DNA of 44,729 nucleotides from RGIG1995 sp045658315 (GTDB taxonomy: Bacteria > Bacillota > Clostridia > Oscillospirales > CAG-272): the NCBI GenBank assembly GCA_045658315.1, contig JAZOUV010000066.1, positions 1 to 44,729 on the forward strand, in the 5' to 3' direction. Within the stretch, counting starts at the first letter, position 1. Each line of letters opens with the position of its first letter. This document shows, one piece after another, positions 1 through 8,621 of this stretch. The notes below the pieces were generated by a model, which had not been told where the DNA came from, did no database searches, and saw nothing but the letters and a program-made list of their open reading frames with translations. The position numbers and the translations under genes were made by a program.

Positions 1-3000
1 GGCAACACCCGATACTTTTTGCCATTCTGTTGAATATGAGTTGAAATATATATTTACGTCTTGATCGGGTAAGTTCGCATTTTTGAAACGAACCAATAGA
101 GTAAAATTCCAGCCCGATGCAGGAATAGATTCAGCCTTTGCAAAGGCTGATGCAACGTAGGTGTCGCCTTTCTTTCCCTTTGGAACACTTACGCCCTGTA
201 CAAAATCGGGAGCTTGGTTTGCACCGCATGTTATACCTGCGGAATAGTTTCCCGAAATCTTTTCGGAAGTACTTACAAAACGGCAATCGGAGGCGTATGC
301 CCAACCTGATGGCAAAGAACCCGATACGTCTTCAAATCCCGCATTTTCAAGCAGGTTATAGTCTGACAGACCGCCTTTTTCAAGCTGTATGCAGTCGAAA
401 TATACAGAACCTGTTGCACCGCCTAAAGTCATACAGAGGTTTAGCGTAACAGATGAACTGGGCGTAAAGGTAACAAAAATCCTTTGCCATTCGTTAGAAG
501 GAGTCTTAATAATTTCACTTTCGTATCCTATTTCGGATTCGATGACATAGAGACTTGCACCGCCGCCGTTAGACGTCATTTCGCTTGTGTTCACGTAAGC
601 TGAAAGAGTATATTCAACGCCCGCTTCAAGTCCGAGAGAGGCAAATCCAAGAATCCTGAAGCTTGTGCTTGTAGTGGGGAGGGTGAGCTTATATGACCTT
701 GAGCCAATATAGCTTTTTTCGTATGTGTATCCGCCTGTTGCCGGAGAATTAGCTTCTCCCCATGCGTTGAAGTCGTAATTTCCGTCCCATTCAAAGCTGT
801 GGTTTCTGAGTATATTTACCGTACTCTTTTGAGTCTTGCTGACAAAGGTAAGGTTGTTTGCACCTTTGAGAGTATCTGTATTTCCGCCGTTGTATTCGTA
901 GTATGTGCCATATCCGTTACCGTCGTTTACGGTAATATCAACCGCACTTTTGAGTGTACCGTTTTTAGCGAAAGTGTACAGATATTGCCTTGCATTTGTT
1001 ATGTCGCTGAAATACGTAGCCGTCGGCTCGTATCTCATACCCATAGTAAAGCCACGTGTTCCGTCTGTCGAATATTCTTCGATTCCGTTGACACGACGAG
1101 GACTGCCCGACGTGTAGCCGAAGTTGATATGATAGTCGTCAATATCGTCAATACGTGAAAGACAGACTGTATCATTGTAGTAGTAATATTCAACCGAGGT
1201 GTTGTCGGCGTAGGTTATTTTGCCGATGCAGTTATTGTGAGGGTACGAATGGTTGTTGTATTCAATATATACAGTTTTTGTTGCGTTTCCGTCATAATAT
1301 TTTACTTCAACAAGAAAACCGTATATGCTGTATACGAAATCAACAACGTTACCCGTAGATGACTGTACCTTTGTTACTTGCTTGTAGTTTGAGGGGTTAA
1401 GCGTTACTGTAATGTAGTTGCCGTAGGTGTCTGTTACTTTTGTCAGATACCAATCGTCGTATGAGCCGTTTCGGGTAAATTCCATTGTGGAATCGCTGCT
1501 GTCGGTCATGGTAAATATGCCGTTTGACGAATTATACGACAGAGTTCTGTCGGGATTTATCTCGTCCTTGTAGAGACCACTGGCGGAATCGTATGCGAAA
1601 TAGTGCTCCGTTCCGTCTCCGTCGCGATATCTTACGTGTTCTATGTTGTTAAAATTATAGTCGCTTGATTTGTCGAGTCTCTGCGACCAGTTCATAGACC
1701 AACATCTTCCGTATGGAATATTAAAATCGGAATTATCAAGGTTATACACCATTGAAACATTGATGGGCATAAGGCTGCCGCCGGTCTGTACAATGGGATT
1801 GACCACTGTAACGTTGCCGGTGAGGTCATTCGTGTAAACCGTTCCCGCATATCCCGCATCGTATGTATGGTAGGAAAAATAGTCTTCTATACCCGTGGTA
1901 TTTATATATTGATATATGATAGCGGGGTACATATAGGGAGAAACGTATATACCGTTTGTTGCGAGGAAGAAAGCGTCAAAACCGTTATCGGGGGCAGGGG
2001 ATTCAAATTTGAGGAGAATACCGTTGTTGACGGAATAGCCGTCTGCCCATTCATTTGCGAGTCTTGTTACGTCCCACGTATAGAGCTCGTTGTCGCCGTT
2101 TACCACTCTGTAGGCTGTAACCGTGCTGTCATAGAAACCGTTTTCGGGGTTTATATTATTATACGTAGCCGTTTCTTCGAGCCAAGGACGCAGAATTGCG
2201 TGAGCAGATACGTGAACGGGCGGATTATACGAATTAGCCATAGAGTATGCAATCTCTGCATCGGGGTGCATACAGTATGGAGTAAGCACAAGCTGAGCGT
2301 TTATTATTTTGTCTCCGCTTTGAAGCGTGGGCAACGGATATTGAACCAATGCATAAGCTCTGTTGCTGACACGTATATGGTTATTGTTGTCATAGTTAAG
2401 GTTGGGGCCGTACGTAGTAATGTGAGTATCCTGAATCATTTCGCCCGTAGCTGTGAAGTTCATTACGGGGTCAACGGTAACAGGGTATACCGCATTTTCG
2501 GGCAATACCCACTCAAGCTTTACGGTGAATTTTGTGTTTTTTGCTTCAATCAAAGTAACCGTAAGGCTGTCGCTGTAGTTTCCGGCACTATCCCACAACG
2601 TCGGTGCAGTTATTTCTGTTATGAGATTTGTTGTGCCTTTTTCATATACGGATATACTTTTATCGTTGTTTTGAACGATGTCGATACTGCCGTTTACGTG
2701 GTATTCATATTCAAGGCTGTTTAGGTTGTTAGCCTTGTTTATGATTATGTTTTCTTTCAGCTTTGTTGATGTATACGTGTATTGTATGTCGGTATCGGGC
2801 AGTATGCCGTAATACGTAACCTGTCCCGACAGCTTGTCCAATGCGTATGGATTGTCTGTAGTATCTTCCGTATACTCTCTTATTACAGCATCAACTTTAT
2901 TAATATTTTTGATAGCTGTTTTTATTTTATATTCACCCTTGTTAAAGGTATAGAGCTTATTTTGGTTGCTCTTTTTCATAAATTTAACAAGAGCGATATT

Positions 3001-3363
3001 ATTTTTTGAAGAATAGACGTTATCACCGTCATCGGTTCCGTCAGTGAGTGTATTATCTATATCCTGAAAATCGCCGTTGCTGTCGGTGTAATGCACGTCA
3101 AAAGGATAGACAGCAGCAGTTATACTGCCGTCGCTCATTCGGTAATATTTTGCATTGCTTTCGCGTTTGCTTGTTATTTCCGACAAGACGTGTGCCTCGG
3201 CTTCGGAATCCGCAGGAGGTGCAGGTGAATATTCTGTTACTGCATTTTCTGTTGTTATGTTCGGTTGCTTTTCTTCAACGTAAAATGCACTTGCAGGTAT
3301 TCCCGTAAAGAATATTGCTAATGCTATTATCATCGCTGACAGTCTCTTGAGTGTTTTCATCAT
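1..3363 (-). CDS. secreted DNRLRE/RHS-repeat (WapA-like) cell-surface protein, 3' part outside window
   Basis: An open frame of 1121 codons runs from ATG at 3363 (MMKTLKRL) through the window start, so the C-terminus is missing. A GGAGAGA ribosome-binding site lies 7 nt upstream. A signal peptide (Lys/Arg, hydrophobic stretch, ASA cleavage site) spans about residues 1-26. About residues 305-465 look like a DNRLRE domain (QDTHI, then DVTRLANEWADG near 430). About 515-850 resemble the N-terminal RHS/YD-repeat region (INVSMVYN, YYEYNGG). Two related carbohydrate-binding-like modules follow, each opening with an N-x-FE motif, near 853 and 1007. Family knowledge: WapA/RHS wall proteins are large, exported, and often end in a variable toxin tip. 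Whether this one does cannot be seen here. It may instead be a non-toxic adhesin or glycan-binding surface protein. Confidence 0.8.
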   Translation of the reverse strand, partial: MMKTLKRLSAMIIALAIFFTGIPASAFYVEEKQPNITTENAVTEYSPAPPADSEAEAHVLSEITSKRESNAKYYRMSDGSITAAVYPFDVHYTDSNGDFQDIDNTLTDGTDDGDNVYSSKNNIALVKFMKKSNQNKLYTFNKGEYKIKTAIKNINKVDAVIREYTEDTTDNPYALDKLSGQVTYYGILPDTDIQYTYTSTKLKENIIINKANNLNSLEYEYHVNGSIDIVQNNDKSISVYEKGTTNLITEITAPTLWDSAGNYSDSLTVTLIEAKNTKFTVKLEWVLPENAVYPVTVDPVMNFTATGEMIQDTHITTYGPNLNYDNNNHIRVSNRAYALVQYPLPTLQSGDKIINAQLVLTPYCMHPDAEIAYSMANSYNPPVHVSAHAILRPWLEETATYNNINPENGFYDSTVTAYRVVNGDNELYTWDVTRLANEWADGYSVNNGILLKFESPAPDNGFDAFFLATNGIYVSPYMYPAIIYQYINTTGIEDYFSYHTYDAGYAGTVYTNDLTGNVTVVNPIVQTGGSLMPINVSMVYNLDNSDFNIPYGRCWSMNWSQRLDKSSDYNFNNIEHVRYRDGDGTEHYFAYDSASGLYKDEINPDRTLSYNSSNGIFTMTDSSDSTMEFTRNGSYDDWYLTKVTDTYGNYITVTLNPSNYKQVTKVQSSTGNVVDFVYSIYGFLVEVKYYDGNATKTVYIEYNNHSYPHNNCIGKITYADNTSVEYYYYNDTVCLSRIDDIDDYHINFGYTSGSPRRVNGIEEYSTDGTRGFTMGMRYEPTATYFSDITNARQYLYTFAKNGTLKSAVDITVNDGNGYGTYYEYNGGNTDTLKGANNLTFVSKTQKSTVNILRNHSFEWDGNYDFNAWGEANSPATGGYTYEKSYIGSRSYKLTLPTTSTSFRILGFASLGLEAGVEYTLSAYVNTSEMTSNGGGASLYVIESEIGYESEIIKTPSNEWQRIFVTFTPSSSVTLNLCMTLGGATGSVYFDCIQLEKGGLSDYNLLENAGFEDVSGSLPSGWAYASDCRFVSTSEKISGNYSAGITCGANQAPDFVQGVSVPKGKKGDTYVASAFAKAESIPASGWNFTLLVRFKNANLPDQDVNIYFNSYSTEWQKVSGVA

Positions 3364-3390
3364 TACTGCATCTCTCCTTTTTTTATTTGC

Positions 3391-3419
3391 GTTTTAGCAT
3401 GTTTTCAGAAATTTATAAA
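3391..3419 (-). promoter_or_regulatory. putative proximal promoter of the surface protein gene
   Basis: On the minus strand, a TTTATA -35-like hexamer is followed after 17 bp by TAAAAC preceded by TGC (extended -10). It lies about 30 bp upstream of the start codon at 3363. A second copy of the same arrangement lies at 3484-3512. Confidence 0.45.
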
Positions 3420-3449
3420 GATTAAAAGAGTAGTTAAAGCTTATTAAAA

Positions 3450-3570
3450 CATTGGCGACGGCACCTCCTTTTTTGATATTTACATTTTAGCATATTTTTG
3501 AGAAAAATACAAGAATTTAACAAAAACTTGTTGAAAAATAATGAAGCATTGGCGACGGTACCTTTTTTAC
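3450..3570. repeat. duplicated leader segment (12-nt exact core)
   Basis: The 12-mer CATTGGCGACGG occurs at 3450-3461 and again at 3547-3558. Each is followed by a C/T-rich stretch that reads on the minus strand as A-rich, Shine-Dalgarno-like sequence ahead of ATG. The first copy keeps AGGAGG; the second has degenerated to AAGGTA. Together with the duplicated promoters this looks like tandem duplication of a 5' leader. Confidence 0.5.
3484..3512 (-). promoter_or_regulatory. putative distal promoter copy upstream of the surface protein gene
   Basis: On the minus strand, TTGTAT is followed after 17 bp by TAAAAT preceded by TGC. The surroundings resemble the proximal copy: TGCTAAAA, then an A-rich stretch, then an AGGAGG Shine-Dalgarno. 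Here the Shine-Dalgarno leads to an ATG followed at once by TTT TAA, so this copy drives no gene of its own. Confidence 0.45.
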
Positions 3571-3722
3571 TGTTGAATTATATAACTTCTAAATATATTA
3601 TAAATTTATTTCTATGCAAAAGAACACGTTTTTTGCATAAACTCCATCGCTATCTTGTAGGGGGCGACGTCCCCGACGCCCCGCGAAAAACAAATAGATT
3701 TGCAAGAACTTTATATCAATCG

Positions 3723-3818
3723 GTCATTCCGAGCGAAGCCGAGGAATCCCGTAAATGTTTGGATAAGAATAACGGGATTCTTCGATTCCGCGACACAAGG
3801 TCGCTCCACTCAGAATGA
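3723..3818. repeat. MITE/REP-like imperfect inverted-repeat element
   Basis: Outer arms TCATTCCGAGCGA (3724-3736) and TCGCTC..GAATGA (3801-3818) are complementary apart from a short insertion. Inner arms GAGGAATCCCGT (3741-3752) and ACGGGATTCTTC (3772-3783) pair at 11 of 12 positions. The full element would fold into a long hairpin. The sequence type is recognised as a dispersed intergenic repeat in gut Firmicutes. No transposase is present, so any movement would need help in trans. Confidence 0.6.
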
Positions 3819-3914
3819 CTCTCACTACGGGAGAGGTGGATTTTGCGTAAGCAAAAAACGTAGAGGGTTAAATAGGACGAAAAATCGACTCATCGAGCCC
3901 TACATTTGCATCAC

Positions 3915-3942
3915 AAAAAACCTCCCGTTTGGGAGGTTTTTT
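3915..3942 (-). terminator. bidirectional rho-independent terminator
   Basis: A perfect CCTCCC/GGGAGG stem is flanked by six A on one side and six T on the other, so it has a U-tract in both directions. It lies 30 bp beyond the stop of the minus-strand ABC transporter gene. Confidence 0.85.
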
Positions 3943-3971
3943 AGGCTGTAAATATCAACAATAAACAGTTA

Positions 3972-6900
3972 TTATTCTGTTCTGAGAGCGACGACAGGGT
4001 CTTTCTTTGCGGCACTTCTTGATGGAATGATACCTGCAATAAGCGTAAGCAACATACTTATAACAACGAGAATAACAGCCGCTTCGATAGGCAATATTGC
4101 TTTGAGGTTAACGAGACCTGTGAAGTGAAGCAATATAGCGTTTATCGGGATACAGAGGAGATACGTTACAACGACACCGAGAAGTCCCGAAGAGAATCCG
4201 ACGATAAGAGTTTCGGCATTAAACATACCCGAAACGTCTTTCTTTGACGCACCGATAGCACGTAAAATACCGATTTCCTTAGTTCTTTCCTGAACGGAGA
4301 TAAGTGTAATTACGCCAATCATTATAGAAGAAACTACAAGCGAAATTGCAACGAATGCGATAAGAACGTAGGTTATAGCATTGATTATCGTCGTTATAGA
4401 GGACATCATAATTCCGAGGTAGTCGGTGTATTTGATTCTTTTAAGTTCTTCAACGTCATCGTTATAGTTGTCGATTGTCTCGACTATTATATCTTTATTT
4501 TCAAAGGAAGAAGCGTAGATGTTAATGGTCGCGGGAGTTTCAAGGTCGAGATAACCCATAGAAATAAGGTTGTCTTCGTAAGTTGAATCGGAGAATACCA
4601 TTATTTCATCGTAGTATAGAGCACACTGTTCTGTAGTATATGTTGTCATAGCCATGTCAAGACCTGCAGAAAGCTGTTCGGGAGGAATATTTGCCATTTG
4701 TGCTGCGACCCCTTTTGCGTATTCTGCTTTAATTTGCTCGGCTATCATCTGCGAAAAGATATCTTTCAATTCGTCATCAGACATTGAACCGAGGTAGTCA
4801 TAGATTTCATCGGCTGAAACGTTCATTTGTGTTGCCAAGCCTTCAGCCATAGCCTTTTCAATAGCCTCTCTTGTCATGTTAGCAAGGGTAGCATCAAGGC
4901 TTTGCTGAACGAATTCTTTTGAAGGGATCGAATTTATGGCAATAGATGCATTAGCTTTGCCGTTTGTGTCGAGTTCTGCGATATAATTGCGGAATGCTGT
5001 TTCTTTTTCTGCATCGGTAAGAGTACCGGTGGTTGAATTAAAGGGAAGACCTGTAATAATATCCGTATTTGGTGAATCAAGCTGAGCCTGAATTACTTTG
5101 CTGTCTTTAGCTTTTTCAATTATGTGTTTGGTGAGAGCATTTGTATATCCGATACCGCTTTTGAGCATAGTGGTTTCAGCATCTTCGGCAGGGCGAATGA
5201 TACCGGTAACTTTAATCGTCATTGCGTTGTCATAGAGATAACGGAGACCCGCTTCTGTTTCACGGAGGTCGGTATAGAGACCGCTTTTTTCGTCGTAGTG
5301 ATAGCAGTCCGCATTGAGAATAGATTTATATTCTGTATTGCAAATTTCCTCGTATGACCATTTAAGCGTTTTTTTATCATCAAGCTCAGCACCGTTGAGC
5401 GATGCGTTGGCTAAGTTATCCATATCTTTTGCAGAAACGAGACCGAGAGCATAGAGCGTAACGTCATCAAGCTCATTGTTTTCGTCAACGATAAGCACAA
5501 CCTCGTCGTAGCTGTTAGGCCAAGAGCCGTATATGACGTCATACTGGTCGAGTAAAAGGTCGTTTATGGGAGCACCGTCATTACCCGACAAAAGTTCTTG
5601 CCAGAGTTTTGTTCCCATAGATGTCATTGAAGATGTAGTGGACATACCGCCCATAGTTGTAAACGACGACATAGCGGACATATCGATGCCAATATATTTG
5701 AGCATAAGGTCGGTAATAATTTTTTCGAGGTCAGAGCGGAGTATTACGCCGTCTACCGATTCGGTATATATCTGCATATCGAGGTCGTATGTGTATTGCA
5801 CACCGTTTACTGCTTCATAGAGAGGGGAATCCTCGTTTTTTATTTCTTTTTCCAAGAAAGTTTTAAAAGCTTTAAGGTCATTTTTTGATTCTTCTATACT
5901 GCCCATAGCTTTTATCATATCATAGAGAGCGTTCTTTTTGTAAACCGCATCATTTTCGTGAGAATTATCTTCCGCAGCAATGTTCATAAAAGCGTTGATA
6001 AGAGAAGACATTTCTATAGTAGTAGCTTCAAGAGTCAACGGATAGGCGGAAAGAGTACTTTCCTGAACGCCGTTTATATAGGCTGTTGTACCTTGTGAAA
6101 TAGCGAGAATCAAAGCGATACCGATAATACCGATAGAACCCGCAAAGGATGTAAGAATAGTTCTGCCTTTTTTTGTAAAGAGGTTTTTCAGAGAGAGCAT
6201 AAAGGAAGTAGCAAAAGACATAGAAGGTTTTTTTGCTTTTCTTTCTTTTTCGTCTGCTTCAGCAAACTTTTTCTTTTCGTTTGCAATTTCTTCGTCAGTC
6301 AACGGCTGTGAATCGTTTGTGATTTCACCGTCGAGCATATTGATTATACGTGAAGAGTATTTTTCTGCAAGCTCCGGGTTATGCGTAACCATAACAATAA
6401 GACGGTTTTTGGAAATTTCTTTGAGGATTTCCATAACCTGAACGCTTGTTTCTGTATCAAGAGCACCCGTAGGCTCGTCGGCGAGAATGATATCGGGGTT
6501 GTTTACAAGAGCACGGGCAATTGCGACACGTTGCATCTGACCGCCCGACATTTCGCCGGGACGTTTGTTGAACTGGTCGCCGAGACCGACGTCGATGAGT
6601 GCTTGTTTAGCTCTTCGTTTGCGTTCTGCTTTGCGTACCCCCGAAAGTGTAAGTGCTATCTCAACATTTTGCAGAACGGTTTGGTGAGGGATAAGGTTAT
6701 AGCTTTGGAAAACAAAGCCTATCGAATGGTTTCTGTAGGTATCCCAATCTCTGTCTTTAAAATCTTTAGTAGAACGGCCGTTAATAAAAAGGTTGCCCTT
6801 TGTATACTGGTCGAGACCGCCTATAATGTTAAGCAATGTAGTTTTTCCGCATCCGGAAGGACCGAGGATAGAAACGAATTCAGCAGAGCGAAATTTCAGA

Positions 6901-6974
6901 TCAATACCTTTGAGGGCATGAACGATACCGTTTCCTGCCGGATAGTCTTTTTTGACTTTTTGAAGTTCAAGCAT
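3972..6974 (-). CDS. ABC transporter, ATPase fused to MacB/FtsX-type permease
   Basis: 1000 residues. The ATPase domain (about 1-225) has Walker A GPSGCGKTT (38-46), signature MSGGQ (142-146), Walker B IILADEP (162-168) and the H-loop histidine (198). A charged linker leads to one membrane segment (about 275-297), a long extracytoplasmic region (about 300-860) and three C-terminal membrane helices with an FtsX-like motif (QERTKEIGILRAIGAS). ATG at 6974 is chosen because AAAGGGA lies 10 nt upstream; the upstream GTG at 7001 lacks such a site. MacB-like systems use ATP to move an outer domain, exporting peptides or lipoproteins or signalling to the envelope. The substrate is unknown. No two-component system or separate permease is adjacent, and a terminator follows. 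Confidence 0.85.
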   Translation of the reverse strand: MLELQKVKKDYPAGNGIVHALKGIDLKFRSAEFVSILGPSGCGKTTLLNIIGGLDQYTKGNLFINGRSTKDFKDRDWDTYRNHSIGFVFQSYNLIPHQTVLQNVEIALTLSGVRKAERKRRAKQALIDVGLGDQFNKRPGEMSGGQMQRVAIARALVNNPDIILADEPTGALDTETSVQVMEILKEISKNRLIVMVTHNPELAEKYSSRIINMLDGEITNDSQPLTDEEIANEKKKFAEADEKERKAKKPSMSFATSFMLSLKNLFTKKGRTILTSFAGSIGIIGIALILAISQGTTAYINGVQESTLSAYPLTLEATTIEMSSLINAFMNIAAEDNSHENDAVYKKNALYDMIKAMGSIEESKNDLKAFKTFLEKEIKNEDSPLYEAVNGVQYTYDLDMQIYTESVDGVILRSDLEKIITDLMLKYIGIDMSAMSSFTTMGGMSTTSSMTSMGTKLWQELLSGNDGAPINDLLLDQYDVIYGSWPNSYDEVVLIVDENNELDDVTLYALGLVSAKDMDNLANASLNGAELDDKKTLKWSYEEICNTEYKSILNADCYHYDEKSGLYTDLRETEAGLRYLYDNAMTIKVTGIIRPAEDAETTMLKSGIGYTNALTKHIIEKAKDSKVIQAQLDSPNTDIITGLPFNSTTGTLTDAEKETAFRNYIAELDTNGKANASIAINSIPSKEFVQQSLDATLANMTREAIEKAMAEGLATQMNVSADEIYDYLGSMSDDELKDIFSQMIAEQIKAEYAKGVAAQMANIPPEQLSAGLDMAMTTYTTEQCALYYDEIMVFSDSTYEDNLISMGYLDLETPATINIYASSFENKDIIVETIDNYNDDVEELKRIKYTDYLGIMMSSITTIINAITYVLIAFVAISLVVSSIMIGVITLISVQERTKEIGILRAIGASKKDVSGMFNAETLIVGFSSGLLGVVVTYLLCIPINAILLHFTGLVNLKAILPIEAAVILVVISMLLTLIAGIIPSRSAAKKDPVVALRTE

Positions 6975-7146
6975 TATATTTAAGTCCCTTTCTGTCAACA
7001 CTTGTTTTTAAGAAACACATTTAACATTATTTTACTTGATTTATGTAAACAGAGTATAAACATTTTTTCTCTTTTTTAATAATTATTACATATTTTACGT
7101 AAAAAAACAAAAAAAGAAATTTATGAATAAAATTCAAAAAGTTTGC

Positions 7147-7175
7147 TTGTAAAATTCAAAATATTGGTGTATAAT
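7147..7175 (+). promoter_or_regulatory. sigma-A-like promoter of pgsA operon
   Basis: TTGTAA, 17 bp, perfect TATAAT, ending about 40 bp before the pgsA start. The surrounding gap (6975-7216) is otherwise very AT-rich with no other feature identified. Confidence 0.6.
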
Positions 7176-7216
7176 ACTGTTTTAAAGATAAAGAATAGGA
7201 GAAGGAGTTGAATAAT

Positions 7217-7813
7217 ATGGAAAGTAAATTCAGGGATGGGTTTAAAGATGACGGAAAAGTGAAAGTGTTTACTATCCCAAATATTTTATCTATGTTTAGA
7301 ATATGTTTGATACCGTTATTTGTTTATTTGTACTTAAATCATAATGATATGAAAGCGTTTGCTATACTTGTTTTATCGGGACTTACAGATGTAGTAGACG
7401 GTTTTATTGCACGGCATTTCAATATGGTTAGTGCTGTTGGAAAAGCACTTGATCCGATATCTGATAAATTGACGCAGGGGGCAATGCTGTACTGTTTATT
7501 AAAAAGATTCAGTGCGATGTGGGTACCTTTTTGGCTCATGATAGTAAAGGAAGTGTTTTCGGGAGCAGTTGCACTGGTTGCGATAAGACGTACAGGAGAG
7601 GTGCACGGAGCTGACTGGCACGGCAAGATTACGACATTGTCGCTTTATGCAATGATGTCTCTCCATATGTTGTGGCCGTCGATGCCTTCTGTATTATCTA
7701 ATTTACTTGTGGGTGTATGCGTAATACTGATGATATTGTCGCTTGTACTGTACAGCATAAGAAACTTTTCTATGGCGAAAAAGCGTGATATTGCAATAGG
7801 AGAAAAAACATGA
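7217..7813 (+). CDS. pgsA: CDP-alcohol phosphatidyltransferase, probably phosphatidylglycerophosphate synthase
   Basis: 198 residues with several membrane segments. The family signature D-x2-D-G-x2-A-R-x8-G-x3-D-x3-D is complete: D58, D61, G62, A65, R66, G75, D79, D83. PgsA joins CDP-diacylglycerol and glycerol-3-phosphate in the membrane, the committed step to phosphatidylglycerol and cardiolipin. ATG at 7217 is chosen because GAAGGAG ends 9 nt before it; a TTG at 7208 abuts that site and cannot use it. The stop overlaps the next start in ATGA, so the downstream gene is translationally coupled. A related CDP-alcohol transferase with another acceptor is possible, so the assignment to glycerol-3-phosphate is inference. 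Confidence 0.8.
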   Translation: MESKFRDGFKDDGKVKVFTIPNILSMFRICLIPLFVYLYLNHNDMKAFAILVLSGLTDVVDGFIARHFNMVSAVGKALDPISDKLTQGAMLYCLLKRFSAMWVPFWLMIVKEVFSGAVALVAIRRTGEVHGADWHGKITTLSLYAMMSLHMLWPSMPSVLSNLLVGVCVILMILSLVLYSIRNFSMAKKRDIAIGEKT

Positions 7814-8517
7814 GCAAGATAACCGACCGGCTTGATAATTTTTGGTATTATTATAAATGGCATACAATAATAGCTGTTTTTCTTGCAGTAGTTTTCGGTG
7901 TATGTATAGGGCAAATGGCGAGCAAAGAAAAGGTTGATGCATACGTGATGTATGCAGGTCCTACCGCATTTTTTGCATCGGATATTTACGATATGCAGGA
8001 TGCATTTGAAGCAATTATGCCAGATCTTAACGGCGACGGAAAGAAGATAGTACAGTTTATTGATATAACAGTGCTGACAGATGCACAGATAAAAGCAAAC
8101 ATGGACAAGGCAGAGGCAGAGGGTGTAGAATATGAGCCTGATATGGAGTATATAGCAAACGCAAGACAGAAATTCAAGCTTCAGCTTGCGGCAGGAGATG
8201 CATACATTCTCTTGCTGGATCCGCAGATGTATGCTGAGGATTACGGTATCGGTATGTATGAGAAGTTGGAAAGCCTTGGTATCACTAGCGAACATGCAAA
8301 TGATGATTCATCGATAAGCTTCAAGGAAACTGATTTCGGGAAGTATATGCCTATATTTGACAAGATCCCCGACGACACATTACTTTGCTTCAGAGTTATG
8401 AATGTAACATCAAAGGGCAGAGGAAAGAAAGAGCAGACGAAGCATGACAATCAACTTGAGCTTATGAAAGAGATAGTAGCGTTTGAGTCGTTATCAGGCG
8501 GTCAAGAAAAGGAATAA
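7810..8517 (+). CDS. membrane-anchored protein of unknown function
   Basis: 235 residues, not recognised. A short cytoplasmic N-terminus with many aromatic residues (FWYYYKWH) precedes one hydrophobic helix (about 17-36); the remainder is soluble, acidic and probably extracytoplasmic. A D-x-N-x-D-G calcium-loop-like sequence lies at 72-77 (DLNGDG), resembling an EF-hand or dockerin loop, but there is only one copy. The start overlaps the pgsA stop by 4 nt, so the two proteins are probably made together. A link to phospholipid synthesis or membrane organisation would be inference from position only. The C-terminal tail is Lys/Glu-rich. Confidence 0.7.
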   Translation: MSKITDRLDNFWYYYKWHTIIAVFLAVVFGVCIGQMASKEKVDAYVMYAGPTAFFASDIYDMQDAFEAIMPDLNGDGKKIVQFIDITVLTDAQIKANMDKAEAEGVEYEPDMEYIANARQKFKLQLAAGDAYILLLDPQMYAEDYGIGMYEKLESLGITSEHANDDSSISFKETDFGKYMPIFDKIPDDTLLCFRVMNVTSKGRGKKEQTKHDNQLELMKEIVAFESLSGGQEKE

Positions 8518-8522
8518 ATAAC

Positions 8523-8570
8523 AAAAAAGAAGCACAAATCAGTGTAAACTGTTTTCTGCTTCTTTTTCTT
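8523..8570 (+). terminator. rho-independent terminator after the pgsA operon
   Basis: AAAAAGAAGCA pairs with TGCTTCTTTTT around an imperfect loop, followed by further T-rich sequence. It starts a few bases beyond the stop codon at 8517. Confidence 0.65.
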
Positions 8571-8621
8571 TTTATACGTTATTCGACGTATACCGACTCT
8601 TTTGTATTAACTCAAAGGGAA

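Larger units (their letters stand above)
3364..3971. other. 608-bp gene-free region rich in repeats
   Basis: No credible gene is seen. Reading upward in coordinate it holds two promoter/leader copies, a degenerate third leader core, an AT-rich stretch, a GC-rich palindrome (about 3661-3684, GGGGCG paired with CGCCCC), a MITE-like hairpin (3723-3818), a TTTTGC/GCAAAA hairpin (about 3841-3857), a TCGACTCATCGA palindrome (about 3887-3898) and a terminator (3915-3942). Open frames here give low-complexity peptides of the kind produced by translated dispersed repeats in gut Firmicutes, so they are not called genes. Confidence 0.7.

Noticed and set aside
799..2724. Plus-strand open frames of up to 285 codons opposite the surface protein
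   Set aside because: They are antisense to a continuous 1121-codon frame with signal peptide and domains, and have no recognisable features.
3661..3684. GC-rich palindrome considered as a transcription terminator
   Set aside because: No T-tract on either side; it fits better as part of the dispersed-repeat material.
3498..3951. Two overlapping open frames of 83-106 codons on the plus strand
   Set aside because: They lie in repeat DNA, and the peptides are those produced by translating dispersed intergenic repeats; no ribosome-binding site supports them.
7645..8295. 216-codon minus-strand frame opposite pgsA and the following gene
   Set aside because: Antisense to two coupled genes, one of them conserved; no start signal.
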